DNA from: an uncultured Erysipelotrichaceae bacterium
GTDB taxonomy: Bacteria > Bacillota_I > Bacilli_A > Erysipelotrichales > Coprobacillaceae
Direction of reading: 5' to 3'
Assembly (NCBI GenBank): GCA_900544435.1
Contig: UQVG01000007.1
Span: 1-22,790, forward strand
DNA length: 22,790 nt
The translations under genes were made by a program, and so were the position numbers. Every line of letters begins with the position of its first letter. Positions within the stretch are counted from its first letter, which is position 1. The notes beneath the pieces are model-generated. The model was not told where the DNA came from, did not search any database, and saw only the letters and a program-made list of their open reading frames with translations. Below are positions 16,914-22,790 of this stretch, piece by piece.

Positions 16914-17729
16914 ATGAAATCATTACCAGCAGATAATATCCATCAACGTCTGAGTGATCTCCGTAATGGCACCGGGAAATCGCAGAAAGAAGTTGCAGAT
17001 GAATTGAATGTACAAGCATCCGTGTTAAGTCGTATTGAACGTGGAGAAACAAAAGCAGTCAGCCATGATTTGGTTATAAAATTTGCAGAATACTATAATG
17101 TTTCGACGGATTATTTGCTTTGCATATCGGATATTCGCATCAGAAGGAATGTGGAACTGGAAGAATTGGGATTGACCAATAAGGCGCTGCTCCAGTTGTT
17201 ACAAGGGAACGTGAATGGAGATATTTTGAGTAGATTGTTGGAGCACCGTTACTTCCCGCAACTTCTTGATACGATTAATTCCTATTTTACGGAAGAACAT
17301 AATGCTGGATTCGCAAACAGAAATGCTGTCATAGATATGGGTACAGCAAGTTTAAGGGAACTTATCAAAGAAAATCCGGATTGCAAAATTGAAACCCAAC
17401 ATGGGATTCGTGAAATCAATGCTCAAAAGATTACCGGAACAGAGGCGGACATAGAGAAAATAAAAAGTATTTTTCTCGTAATTCTAAAGGACATCAAAAA
17501 AGAATTTGATATACCATTTTCGGATGTTAGTTCGGAAGAATTGCAAAAGCAACTGGCTAATATGCGAAAACAGGCATTGTTTCAGAAAAAAAAGAATCCA
17601 AAGTTTAATGAAACGAATATGGCAAAACTTGTCATGAATATGTTTCAAAATATGGGAATGGATTTGGATGAGTATGAACAGGAATTGTTCCAGAAAATGA
17701 TGGTGCATATGTTTCAACGTAAACGATAA
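16914..17729 (+). CDS. XRE-family transcriptional regulator
   Basis: A 271-residue protein with an N-terminal HTH_3 domain (residues about 8-66: QRLSDLRNGTGKSQKEVADEL, then SVLSRIERGE as recognition helix, then YYNVSTDYLL). The C-terminal 200 residues are helical and Lys/Met-rich, with no domain I recognise. The frame is open from 16860, but the ATG at 16914, with GGAAAGGA just before it, is the better start. It follows the hydrolase gene by 58 bp and precedes the Abi locus, so it could regulate either the cargo operon (through the palindromes at 14804-14852) or itself. No terminator separates it from the hydrolase gene. Confidence 0.8.
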   Translation: MKSLPADNIHQRLSDLRNGTGKSQKEVADELNVQASVLSRIERGETKAVSHDLVIKFAEYYNVSTDYLLCISDIRIRRNVELEELGLTNKALLQLLQGNVNGDILSRLLEHRYFPQLLDTINSYFTEEHNAGFANRNAVIDMGTASLRELIKENPDCKIETQHGIREINAQKITGTEADIEKIKSIFLVILKDIKKEFDIPFSDVSSEELQKQLANMRKQALFQKKKNPKFNETNMAKLVMNMFQNMGMDLDEYEQELFQKMMVHMFQRKR

Positions 17730-17786
17730 TCAGAATACGTCAGTAAAAAATGAATATAATATATAATACCCTACAAAAAAATACCG

Positions 17787-17815
17787 TTGACATTTCTGTG
17801 TCATTTTTGTATATT
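17787..17815 (+). promoter_or_regulatory. Strong promoter of the upstream Abi-associated RNA
   Basis: A perfect -35 TTGACA (17787-17792), a 17-bp spacer and a -10 TATATT (17810-17815). The predicted start near 17822 is only 9 nt before the first hairpin, so the promoter appears to serve the short RNA. Confidence 0.8.
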
Positions 17816-17821
17816 ATTTGT

Positions 17822-17887
17822 AGTGGTTGTGCTGTGGAATCTCGAGATGCCCACAGCCCAGGGAGCTCATGCGTGGGCTCCCTTTTT
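17822..17887 (+). ncRNA. Abi-associated small RNA 1 (upstream)
   Basis: A predicted RNA of about 66 nt between a strong promoter and a terminator, with no ORF. Hairpin 1 is GCTGTGG (17831-17837) with CCACAGC (17851-17857), with an inner ATC/GAT pairing. Hairpin 2 is GGGAGCTCA (17861-17869), TGCG loop, TGGGCTCCC (17874-17882) followed by five T, an intrinsic terminator. AGCCCA (17855-17860) can instead pair with TGGGCT, so two folds exclude each other. The Abi gene starts 33 nt after the terminator. I recall a conserved RNA motif named AbiF found next to such genes; identity with it is not verified. Confidence 0.65.
17861..17887 (+). terminator. Terminator hairpin ending small RNA 1, before the Abi gene
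   Basis: A 9-bp stem with one G-U pair, a tetraloop and five T. Expression of the downstream Abi gene from this promoter would need read-through, so the protein should be made at a much lower level than the RNA. Confidence 0.8.
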
Positions 17888-17919
17888 GCAACTAAAGACA
17901 AGATTGGAGAAATGCAGCT

Positions 17920-18855
17920 ATGCCGAAGACGTTCTTTACATACGAGCAACAATTGAATAAATTGCAGAATGAAAAGCAGCTTACGATAACAAATCTGGCA
18001 TATGCTGAAGAAGTTCTTGAAAAGCTAAGCTATTATTCTCTGATCGGTGGATACAAAAATCTTTTTAAGCATCCGGCATCAGGTAATTATATTTACGGAG
18101 TTACATTTGAAGAAATCGTTGCATTCTATTATTTTGATGAAGAACTCCGAACATTGTTTTTGAAATATATCCTCCATGTGGAGCGTCATATGAAATCCAT
18201 GATTTCATACTATTTTTGCGAAAAATATGGAGAGAATCAATCAGCATATTTAGACGAACATAATTACAATCTTTCAAAGAAAAATGCACATGAAGTAAAG
18301 CGACTTGTGAATTCGCTTTCAAAATCAATATCTGTTCCAAGCAGCTATGCGTACATAACACATCATGTAAATACATATGGAAACGTACCACTTTGGGTAG
18401 CAATGAATGCCATTACCTTTGGACAAGTATCTAAAATGTATCAATATGCACCTACAGATATCAGAACGAAAATCAGTAAACGTTTTGGTGGATTGACAGA
18501 AAAACAATTGCATCAGTTGATTACGATTGTAGCCAGATGCCGTAATGTGTGCGCACATGGAGAACGTCTGTATTCATTCAGAATCCGTGAAACAATTCCA
18601 GATATGCCACTTCACGACAAACTTAAGATTGTCAAGAAAAAAGGACAGTTTGTAAGTGGTAAAAGTGATTTGTTTGCAGTCGTTATTGCATTGAGATATT
18701 TAATAGGGAATGAAGATTTTAAGAAATTTAAAAGGGATTTACTTCGCCTGATAAATGATACATTGAAAAAGTGTCCACACATTTCTAAAGAACAGCTGTT
18801 AAAAAATATGGGATTTCCAGAGAACTGGGATAAAATACTAAGATATAAAAAGTAA
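17920..18855 (+). CDS. Abi_2 family (AbiF/AbiD-like) HEPN abortive-infection protein
   Basis: A 311-residue cytosolic protein of the Abi_2 (PF07751) family, first known from lactococcal abortive phage resistance. The N-terminal part has the family block YSLIGGYKNLFKH (about 39-51) and the YYFDEELRTLFLKYILHVERHMK segment. The C-terminal half carries the HEPN ribonuclease motif RNVCAH (Arg208-x4-His213) within ITIVARCRNVCAHGERLY. HEPN proteins are metal-independent RNases, commonly toxins. GGAGA lies 9 nt before the ATG. It is bracketed by two predicted small RNAs, one on each side, and lies in a mobile element, which fits a phage-defence or element-maintenance toxin with RNA partners. Full length; no damage seen. 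Confidence 0.9.
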   Translation: MPKTFFTYEQQLNKLQNEKQLTITNLAYAEEVLEKLSYYSLIGGYKNLFKHPASGNYIYGVTFEEIVAFYYFDEELRTLFLKYILHVERHMKSMISYYFCEKYGENQSAYLDEHNYNLSKKNAHEVKRLVNSLSKSISVPSSYAYITHHVNTYGNVPLWVAMNAITFGQVSKMYQYAPTDIRTKISKRFGGLTEKQLHQLITIVARCRNVCAHGERLYSFRIRETIPDMPLHDKLKIVKKKGQFVSGKSDLFAVVIALRYLIGNEDFKKFKRDLLRLINDTLKKCPHISKEQLLKNMGFPENWDKILRYKK

Positions 18856-18858
18856 GCT

Positions 18859-18886
18859 TTTACTATTTTCTTGATTATGATAAAAT
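18859..18886 (+). promoter_or_regulatory. Promoter of the downstream Abi-associated RNA
   Basis: -35 TTTACT (18859-18864), 16-bp spacer and an extended -10 TGATAAAAT ending in TAAAAT (18881-18886), starting within 5 nt of the Abi stop codon. The predicted start is near 18893. Confidence 0.6.
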
Positions 18887-18892
18887 GAATAG

Positions 18893-18956
18893 CAATTGGG
18901 GTATGTGTTTGCGGACACATACTTGGAGGAGTCGGAGAAATCTGGCTCCTCTTTTA
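18893..18956 (+). ncRNA. Abi-associated small RNA 2 (downstream)
   Basis: A second predicted RNA of about 64 nt with the same layout as RNA 1: hairpin 1 GTATGTGT (18901-18908), TTGCGG loop, ACACATAC (18915-18922); a 3-nt linker; hairpin 2 GAGGAGTC (18926-18933), 10-nt loop, GGCTCCTC (18944-18951) followed by four T. Primary sequence is largely different from RNA 1. Two terminator-like ends follow each other here (the next at 18971), so this is more than a plain gene end. Confidence 0.55.
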
Positions 18957-18970
18957 ATTTTGTTAAAAAT

Positions 18971-18998
18971 GAAAGTCAGAGCTAACAACTCTGGCTTT
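18971..18998. terminator. Terminator between small RNA 2 and the XRE/membrane-protein operon
   Basis: AAAGTCAGAG, a 7-nt loop and CTCTGGCTTT: a 10-bp stem with one G-U pair. It can end the minus-strand membrane-protein gene and plus-strand read-through. Confidence 0.75.
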
Positions 18999-19011
18999 AT
19001 TGGGATGAGCA

Positions 19012-19473
19012 TTACATTATTTTGTTTAAAATCAATCTGGAAATAAATAAGCAAATGGCAAATCCGGCAAGAGTAACGAGTATTGTGTTCATTACTACTA
19101 CGTTTACAGCGCCTGCAAATAAAAGTGCAATGTAGAGAAGAATAAACATTGCATAACCGGCATAAGACCAGCATTTTAAACCTATCATTCTGTTTCGCTC
19201 GTCGGATTCATATATTTCTCTTTGTTTTAAAGCTTCTTTGTTTTTCAAAAGTCGTAAGTTTTTGATGATTGTGATAATCGCTGCAGCGATCAGACCACAT
19301 CCCAATCCCACATAGTAACCAGATGAATAGTCAGCATTGCCGGATGCAAGCGGAATGCAAGTGCCGACATATAACGAAACGCCGCCCAATATTAAGAGTA
19401 TGATACTATAAAGAATTCGCAATTTAATTTTCTGTTCTATGGATTTTTCAAGTTTTACATTATTAATCAACAT
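19012..19473 (-). CDS. Small integral membrane protein, DUF2178-like
   Basis: A 153-residue protein with about four membrane helices (near residues 20-42, 50-70, 105-125 and 128-150) and a cytoplasmic loop with the motif YESDERNRMIG in the middle, typical of DUF2178-type proteins that pair with a small XRE regulator. No enzyme activity is known. Its ATG is 3 bp after the stop codon of the XRE gene, whose end contains its ribosome-binding site GAGGAGG, so the two are co-translated. It may be an effector or sensor for the regulator; the role is unknown. Confidence 0.75.
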   Translation of the reverse strand: MLINNVKLEKSIEQKIKLRILYSIILLILGGVSLYVGTCIPLASGNADYSSGYYVGLGCGLIAAAIITIIKNLRLLKNKEALKQREIYESDERNRMIGLKCWSYAGYAMFILLYIALLFAGAVNVVVMNTILVTLAGFAICLFISRLILNKIM

Positions 19474-19476
19474 ATT

Positions 19477-19674
19477 TTAATCCTCCTCAAATAAAAATAT
19501 TTCTTCGATTGTTTTCCCAAAATATACAGCGATATCATGGGCAAGAATCAGGGATGCGTTATATTTGCCGTTTTCTAAAGAAATAATGGTTTGCCGTGTT
19601 ACGTTTACTGCAGTTGCTAATTCTTCTTGTGATATGCGGTGTTCTTTGCGTAATTCTTTTATTCTGTTTTTCAT
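19477..19674 (-). CDS. Small XRE-family regulator (65 residues)
   Basis: A minimal helix-turn-helix protein consisting of one HTH_3 domain ([17 protein letters not shown], then [16 protein letters not shown] as recognition region, then [10 protein letters not shown]), like the YozG/YgzD group. These usually act as dimeric repressors of their own operon with a membrane protein. A ribosome-binding site GGAGGTG precedes the ATG. The promoter has a perfect -35 and three evenly spaced direct repeats that are likely its own binding sites. Confidence 0.9.
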   Translation of the reverse strand: MKNRIKELRKEHRISQEELATAVNVTRQTIISLENGKYNASLILAHDIAVYFGKTIEEIFLFEED

Positions 19675-19696
19675 TATTCACCTCCAAAAGTAAAGC

Positions 19697-19752
19697 TTGC
19701 CTTACAATTAAAGTATAGTTGACTTTACATTAAATGTCAAGTTTGCTTTACA
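19697..19752 (-). promoter_or_regulatory. Promoter of the XRE/membrane operon with three 23-bp-spaced repeats
   Basis: On the minus strand -35 TTGACA (19740-19735), 17-bp spacer and -10 TATACT (19717-19712). On the plus strand three related sites, TTGCCTTACA, TTGACTTTACA and TTGCTTTACA, end at 19706, 19729 and 19752, exactly 23 bp apart, covering and flanking the -35 and -10. This suits an autorepressor bound in a phased row. Confidence 0.7.
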
Positions 19753-19765
19753 TTTAGATTTGTCA

Positions 19766-19812
19766 TTGACTGTAGTAATAAAATAGAGTATGATTATTCA
19801 TACAAATCATAC
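19766..19812 (+). promoter_or_regulatory. Promoter and inverted repeat of the AbrB/glycosyltransferase unit
   Basis: -35 TTGACT (19766-19771), 17-bp spacer and -10 TATGAT (19789-19794). A perfect 8-bp inverted repeat, GTATGATT (19788-19795) with AATCATAC (19805-19812), covers the -10 and the start of transcription, a likely repressor site, possibly for the AbrB protein itself. Confidence 0.65.
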
Positions 19813-19826
19813 CTTTGGAGGCGCTT

Positions 19827-20036
19827 ATGGAAGTGAACAATGGAAAATACGCATGGATGGTTAAAATTGGAGAAAAAGGACAGTTTGTTATCCCGAAAGA
19901 GGCAAGAAATTTATTTGATCTTCAGCCGGGAATGGAAATTTTAGTTTTAGGTGACGAAAAAAGAGGTTTGGCAATTTTGCCAAAGGAAATGCAAAAAGAA
20001 TATATTGCAAGGATTTTTTCAGAAATGGATTCCTAA
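19827..20036 (+). CDS. AbrB/SpoVT/MazE-type transcriptional regulator
   Basis: A 69-residue protein consisting of one swapped-hairpin AbrB domain: the pattern KIGEKGQFVIPKEARNLFDL followed by PGMEILVLGDEKRGLAILP is typical. Such proteins are dimeric or tetrameric DNA-binding regulators and are autoregulated in many cases. The frame can be read from a TTG at 19815, but that lies in the ribosome-binding site TTGGAGG, so the ATG at 19827 is chosen. The glycosyltransferase gene starts 16 bp later, so it is probably co-transcribed and controlled by this protein. Confidence 0.9.
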   Translation: MEVNNGKYAWMVKIGEKGQFVIPKEARNLFDLQPGMEILVLGDEKRGLAILPKEMQKEYIARIFSEMDS

Positions 20037-20052
20037 AGGATGGTGAATTGAT

Positions 20053-21225
20053 ATGAGTAAAATCGTTTTCTTTTGTATTCCGGCACACGGGCATACCAAT
20101 CCAACGTTGGGAGTTGTGCGTGAATTGATCAGTAGAGGGCATCAGGTTTTTTATTATTCCTACAATATGATGCGTGAAAAGATTGAAGCTACAGGAGCAA
20201 CTTTTGTTTCTTGTGATGAATATGATCAGGAACAGCGATTGGATGCGAAAGATGCAGTTCGTGTAGGGAAAGATTTGGCTTTTTCCACACAGATATTGGT
20301 GGATACTACATTGGCTTTGGATGATACGGTGTGCGAACACATGAGAGAATTAAATCCAGACTGTATTGTTGCAGATTCCATGGCTGTATGGGGAAAGGCT
20401 GTAGCGTTAAAACTTGGAATTCCTTTTGTGTCTTCAACAACAACCTTTGCTTTTAATCAATATTCAGCAAAAATAATGAAACAAAGTCTGAGACAGATGT
20501 TTGGTATGATTTTTTCAATGACGAAAATCAATAAAAACATCAAACGTCTGCAAGAGAAAGGTTATCCTGTAAAAAGTGTTCTTGATATTATTCAGAACGA
20601 TAATAATACAGATACGATTGTATATACCTCTCCGGAATTTCAACCATGCTCTGAAACATTTTCAGATAAATATGTCTTTGTAGGTCCGTCCATACGGCCT
20701 ATTGAAAATATATTTGAGAAGAAGTCGGATAAATTAATCTATATATCAATGGGAACTGTAATCAATGATTCAACAGAGTTTTATAAAAAATGTATAGAAG
20801 CATTGGCTAATAAGAAATACCAGGTAATCATGTCAGTTGGTAATTTGATAAATATTGAAGACTTAGGTGCTGTACCGTATAATATTACGATTTCGAGATT
20901 TGTAGATCAGATAGCTGTGTTAAGTCAGGCGGATGTATTCCTTACCCACTGTGGTATGAACAGTGTCAATGAAAGTTTATATTATAAGGTTCCTCTTGTA
21001 ATGTACCCACAAACATCGGAACAGGATGGCGTGGCCACCAGAGTAGAGCAACTTGGTGCTGGTATCCGATTGAAGTATGTAAATGCAAAATCGATTACAG
21101 AGACCATTGAAAATGTGCTACATACCAAATCTTATTATGAACAGGCAGCAAAAATTTCTGAGGGATTCCATAAATGTACTGGTGTAAAAGGTGCTGCAGA
21201 TAAAATTGAACAGATGTGTAAATAA
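20053..21225 (+). CDS. Macrolide-family (MGT/YjiC-like) glycosyltransferase
   Basis: A 390-residue GT1 (GT-B fold) glycosyltransferase. The N terminus FFCIPAHGHTNPTLG (about 5-19) carries the catalytic histidine of this family (His13 in PAHGHTNP), and the C-terminal nucleotide-sugar site is THCGMNSVNESLYYKVPLVMYPQTSEQDGVA (about 298-328), matching the MGT-type signature. It transfers a sugar from a UDP-sugar to a lipophilic acceptor; relatives inactivate macrolides or flavonoids, so resistance to a natural product is possible, but the acceptor is unknown. GGATGG lies 9 nt before the ATG. A strong hairpin terminator follows. Confidence 0.85.
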   Translation: MSKIVFFCIPAHGHTNPTLGVVRELISRGHQVFYYSYNMMREKIEATGATFVSCDEYDQEQRLDAKDAVRVGKDLAFSTQILVDTTLALDDTVCEHMRELNPDCIVADSMAVWGKAVALKLGIPFVSSTTTFAFNQYSAKIMKQSLRQMFGMIFSMTKINKNIKRLQEKGYPVKSVLDIIQNDNNTDTIVYTSPEFQPCSETFSDKYVFVGPSIRPIENIFEKKSDKLIYISMGTVINDSTEFYKKCIEALANKKYQVIMSVGNLINIEDLGAVPYNITISRFVDQIAVLSQADVFLTHCGMNSVNESLYYKVPLVMYPQTSEQDGVATRVEQLGAGIRLKYVNAKSITETIENVLHTKSYYEQAAKISEGFHKCTGVKGAADKIEQMCK

Positions 21226-21232
21226 GTAATCA

Positions 21233-21274
21233 AATAAGCAAGCAGATTGAAGTTTCTCAAAATGCTTGCTTATT
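21233..21274. terminator. Bidirectional terminator between glycosyltransferase and relaxase genes
   Basis: A perfect 12-bp stem, AATAAGCAAGCA / TGCTTGCTTATT, with an 18-nt loop, between two convergent genes. Confidence 0.65.
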
Positions 21275-21284
21275 CTATGATGAT

Positions 21285-22514
21285 TTATAACCCCTGCGAA
21301 TGATAATTCTCTCGATTCACTGATTTTGGGTTTGACTTTTCGTTTATTTCGGTCTTTTTACGATTTAATTTATCCAAAACAGAAGCTCGTGCTTTGATCT
21401 TAATCTGCTCCGTTCCAGCCCTTTTCACTTCCGGCTGCATAAGTTTATTCTGGATTTTCAGAAAAGCACTCTGCATAGTATTTTTAATTTTTGCAATCAC
21501 TCCATCCAATCGTTTGGCTGCATACTCACGTTCTTTTTTAGAGGCTTTTCGTTCCGGAGAGAGCACCCAGTTTTTCGATTCTTCTACCAATCGGATATCT
21601 TCCAAGTGGGTTTCTTTTTTGACAGTAGCAGTAACAACTTCAACTGCTTTGTCATAGGCAACATCGGAAACTTCATCAATCAAATTTTCCACGTCTTCGA
21701 TTTTCATAACTAATTCTTCAAGTTTTTCTGCTTGCAAAGCCAACTGTTCTTTCTGTTTGGCAAGAATGTAATCCTGCTTTTCTAAATATTTACGTCCACC
21801 ATACTCTGGTTCCTCTTCTAATTGTAATCCATAACTTTTGGCAATATCAAAAAGTAATGCACGACAGGCAGAATCAAATACCATCTTACGATTATTGTTT
21901 CGTCCTGCAGGTTTTTCAGGATTTGGTAAATCAAAACCAAGCTTTTCTAACGCTTTTTCCTGTTGTGGAAATAATTCTCCATATTGATTTTCGCAATCAA
22001 ACACATGACGTTCATGAATGTGAGGCGTACTCTCATCCAGATGAAGTGCCCAATCCAATATGTGAACATGAGTACCAAATCGTTCGGTAATTTCAACCAT
22101 AAAATCCATAACTACCTGTAATAATATATCTGGTGAAACGTGATTGTCTAAAGTGCCAATTTGATAGATGGTTTCTTCCGGGCAGGTTTTCTTATGTTTT
22201 AAGATATCTGATGTGGTGCGATTACGTTCCGGGTGACGATTCTTAATATTACGTTCATTTTGTCCTTCAATAAATCCTTTGTAATGAATAGAATAATAAA
22301 GTTCTTCCGCTTCTTCAAATGTGTTAGCCAGTTCACATTCATTTCCCTTATCATAAAAAGTACGATATCCATTGAAGCAATCCCAGTAAATATTTCCTTT
22401 TGCCCGTTCTTCATCGATGTGCTCACTATTATTAATATTAAAACTGCGGTCATTGTGCTTGGGATTGTAAGCACCATTTTTCCCGGCACGACCATTGTGT
22501 CTTGTTAATTTCAT
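21285..22514 (-). CDS. MobV/Pre-type relaxase (plasmid recombination family)
   Basis: A 409-residue DNA relaxase. Motif HLDESTPHIH at residues 158-167 is the metal-binding signature of MobV/Pre enzymes, which nick the element at oriT and stay bound to the 5' end for transfer. The upstream part has the conserved RHNGRAGKNGAYNPKHNDRS-like start. After about residue 235 the protein is a long coiled coil (QKEQLALQAEKLEELVMKIEDVENL), ending in a basic tail. The start is supported by GGAGG 9 nt upstream. It points inward, and its upstream region holds nested inverted repeats suitable for oriT. Confidence 0.85.
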   Translation of the reverse strand: MKLTRHNGRAGKNGAYNPKHNDRSFNINNSEHIDEERAKGNIYWDCFNGYRTFYDKGNECELANTFEEAEELYYSIHYKGFIEGQNERNIKNRHPERNRTTSDILKHKKTCPEETIYQIGTLDNHVSPDILLQVVMDFMVEITERFGTHVHILDWALHLDESTPHIHERHVFDCENQYGELFPQQEKALEKLGFDLPNPEKPAGRNNNRKMVFDSACRALLFDIAKSYGLQLEEEPEYGGRKYLEKQDYILAKQKEQLALQAEKLEELVMKIEDVENLIDEVSDVAYDKAVEVVTATVKKETHLEDIRLVEESKNWVLSPERKASKKEREYAAKRLDGVIAKIKNTMQSAFLKIQNKLMQPEVKRAGTEQIKIKARASVLDKLNRKKTEINEKSNPKSVNRENYHSQGL

Positions 22515-22591
22515 TATGATGTTCCTCCATTCTTTGAAAATTTCCCTGAAAGGGATTTAGACAGCGAAGCTGATTCCTTGCTGCTTTTAGC

Positions 22592-22656
22592 GTCAAGTAA
22601 TACCCAGTACTAAGTGGCGAGGCGCCACTGAACTGGGCAAGGCGGCTGCCCTTGAC
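22592..22656. other. Candidate oriT: three-tier nested inverted repeat
   Basis: Three nested arms: GTCAAG (22592-22597) with CTTGAC (22651-22656); CCCAGT (22603-22608) with ACTGGG (22632-22637); AGTGGCG (22613-22619) with CGCCACT (22623-22629) around AGG. GGGCA / TGCCC (22635-22651) can form an alternative arm. It lies 78 bp upstream of the relaxase gene, a usual place for oriT. No known nick site was recognised. Confidence 0.5.
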
Positions 22657-22658
22657 CT

Positions 22659-22716
22659 GCACAGGGATATTGCATTCCCTGTACCCATGCACAAAGAAAT
22701 TGCATTCCTCTGTACA
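22659..22716. repeat. Two tandem 30-bp imperfect direct repeats
   Basis: GCACAGGGATATTGCATTCC (from 22659) and GCACAAAGAAATTGCATTCC (from 22689), each continued by a C/T-rich TGTAC block; period exactly 30 bp. The first unit also forms a hairpin (CAGGGA/TCCCTG). They adjoin the oriT-like structure and could be binding sites for a transfer or replication protein. Confidence 0.5.
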
Positions 22717-22790
22717 CCTGCTCCGAAAGAACCAATTCCATCACAATTGAGATTTCATTTCGTTCCTTCGGTTTATGCCAAATCATTCAC

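Larger units (their letters stand above)
12205..22790. mobile_element. Integrative mobilizable element, left part (right end outside window)
   Basis: Large serine recombinase at the left end, MobV/Pre-type relaxase with oriT-like repeats at the right, and accessory cargo between. Base composition is visibly less AT-rich than the chromosome to the left, with more CGG, GAC and CTG codons. No mating-pore or VirB4/TraG-type genes are visible in this part, so it is probably mobilised by a helper rather than self-transmissible, though the unseen right part could change that. Confidence 0.8.
22515..22790. other. Upstream region of the relaxase gene
   Basis: No confident gene seen. Besides the repeats, the minus strand contains AT-poor sequence and at the right edge the short open frame ends VNDLA-stop, too short to judge. 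An 80-codon minus-strand frame (22692-22450) overlaps the relaxase start and has no ribosome-binding site, so it is not called. Confidence 0.4.

Noticed and set aside
17484..17717. His/Phe-rich minus-strand frame inside the XRE regulator gene
   Set aside because: Antisense shadow of a Met/Lys/Gln-rich coding region; no ribosome-binding site.
17750..17956. 68-codon plus-strand frame across small RNA 1
   Set aside because: It spans a consensus promoter and a terminator and would end inside the Abi gene; no ribosome-binding site. RNA is the better reading.
20053..21225. Considered naming the glycosyltransferase as a defined macrolide resistance gene (mgt)
   Set aside because: Family motifs are clear, but acceptor specificity cannot be read from the sequence, so no symbol is given.
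22450..22692. 80-codon minus-strand open frame (begins M-H-G-Y-R-E-C) before the relaxase gene
   Set aside because: It overlaps the relaxase start and the oriT-like repeats, lacks a ribosome-binding site, and its reading is explained by the repeated GC-rich stems.

Overview
The window joins two kinds of DNA. Positions 1 to about 12,205 are very AT-rich chromosomal DNA of a low-GC Firmicute. The sugar-handling gene content (RpiR and BglG-type regulators, fructose-type PTS, 6-phospho-glucosidase) fits a gut Erysipelotrichales/Coprobacillaceae-like organism; this assignment is inference. From about 12,205 to the right edge the DNA is less AT-rich, uses different codons and carries a large serine recombinase and a MobV/Pre-type relaxase. 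I read it as the left part of an integrative mobilizable element, probably of Lachnospiraceae/Clostridiales origin, whose right end lies beyond the window.

Chromosomal part, left to right: an AhpC peroxiredoxin (+); a large M28-family metallopeptidase lipoprotein (-); a strongly folded intergenic RNA on the minus strand (about 3002-3263) with its own promoter and terminator, possibly of the raiA class; an RpiR regulator and a GH1 6-phospho-beta-glucosidase (+); then three minus-strand units: MFS transporter-Nudix hydrolase, two tandem DJ-1/PfpI proteins with a second RpiR regulator, and a BglG/MtlR-type PRD regulator lying downstream of a fructose-type PTS EIIC gene. An identical 20-bp sequence containing a 17-bp imperfect palindrome lies 51-57 bp before the start codons of both the MFS-Nudix and the DJ-1 units. 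This suggests one shared regulator, perhaps the RpiR protein encoded between them.

The element has split the EIIC gene: only its C-terminal 260 codons remain here. The recombinase gene runs out of the element into the target gene and takes its stop codon from host DNA. Inside the element are a small accessory ORF, a 500-bp non-coding region with perfect hairpins and paired operator-like palindromes, a GNAT/GyrI-like/alpha-beta hydrolase operon, an XRE regulator, an Abi_2 (AbiF/AbiD-like) HEPN protein, an XRE/membrane-protein pair, an AbrB/macrolide-type glycosyltransferase pair, and the relaxase with an oriT-like nested inverted repeat upstream.

The most interesting locus is 17,787-18,956. 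The HEPN-type Abi protein is bracketed by two short intergenic segments, each with its own good promoter, a first hairpin and a terminator hairpin, i.e. two predicted RNAs of about 65 nt. This looks like a toxin-type HEPN ribonuclease with RNA partner(s), carried as phage-defence cargo. The other cargo (acetyltransferase, GyrI-like protein, hydrolase, macrolide-type glycosyltransferase) suggests a small-molecule detoxification load.
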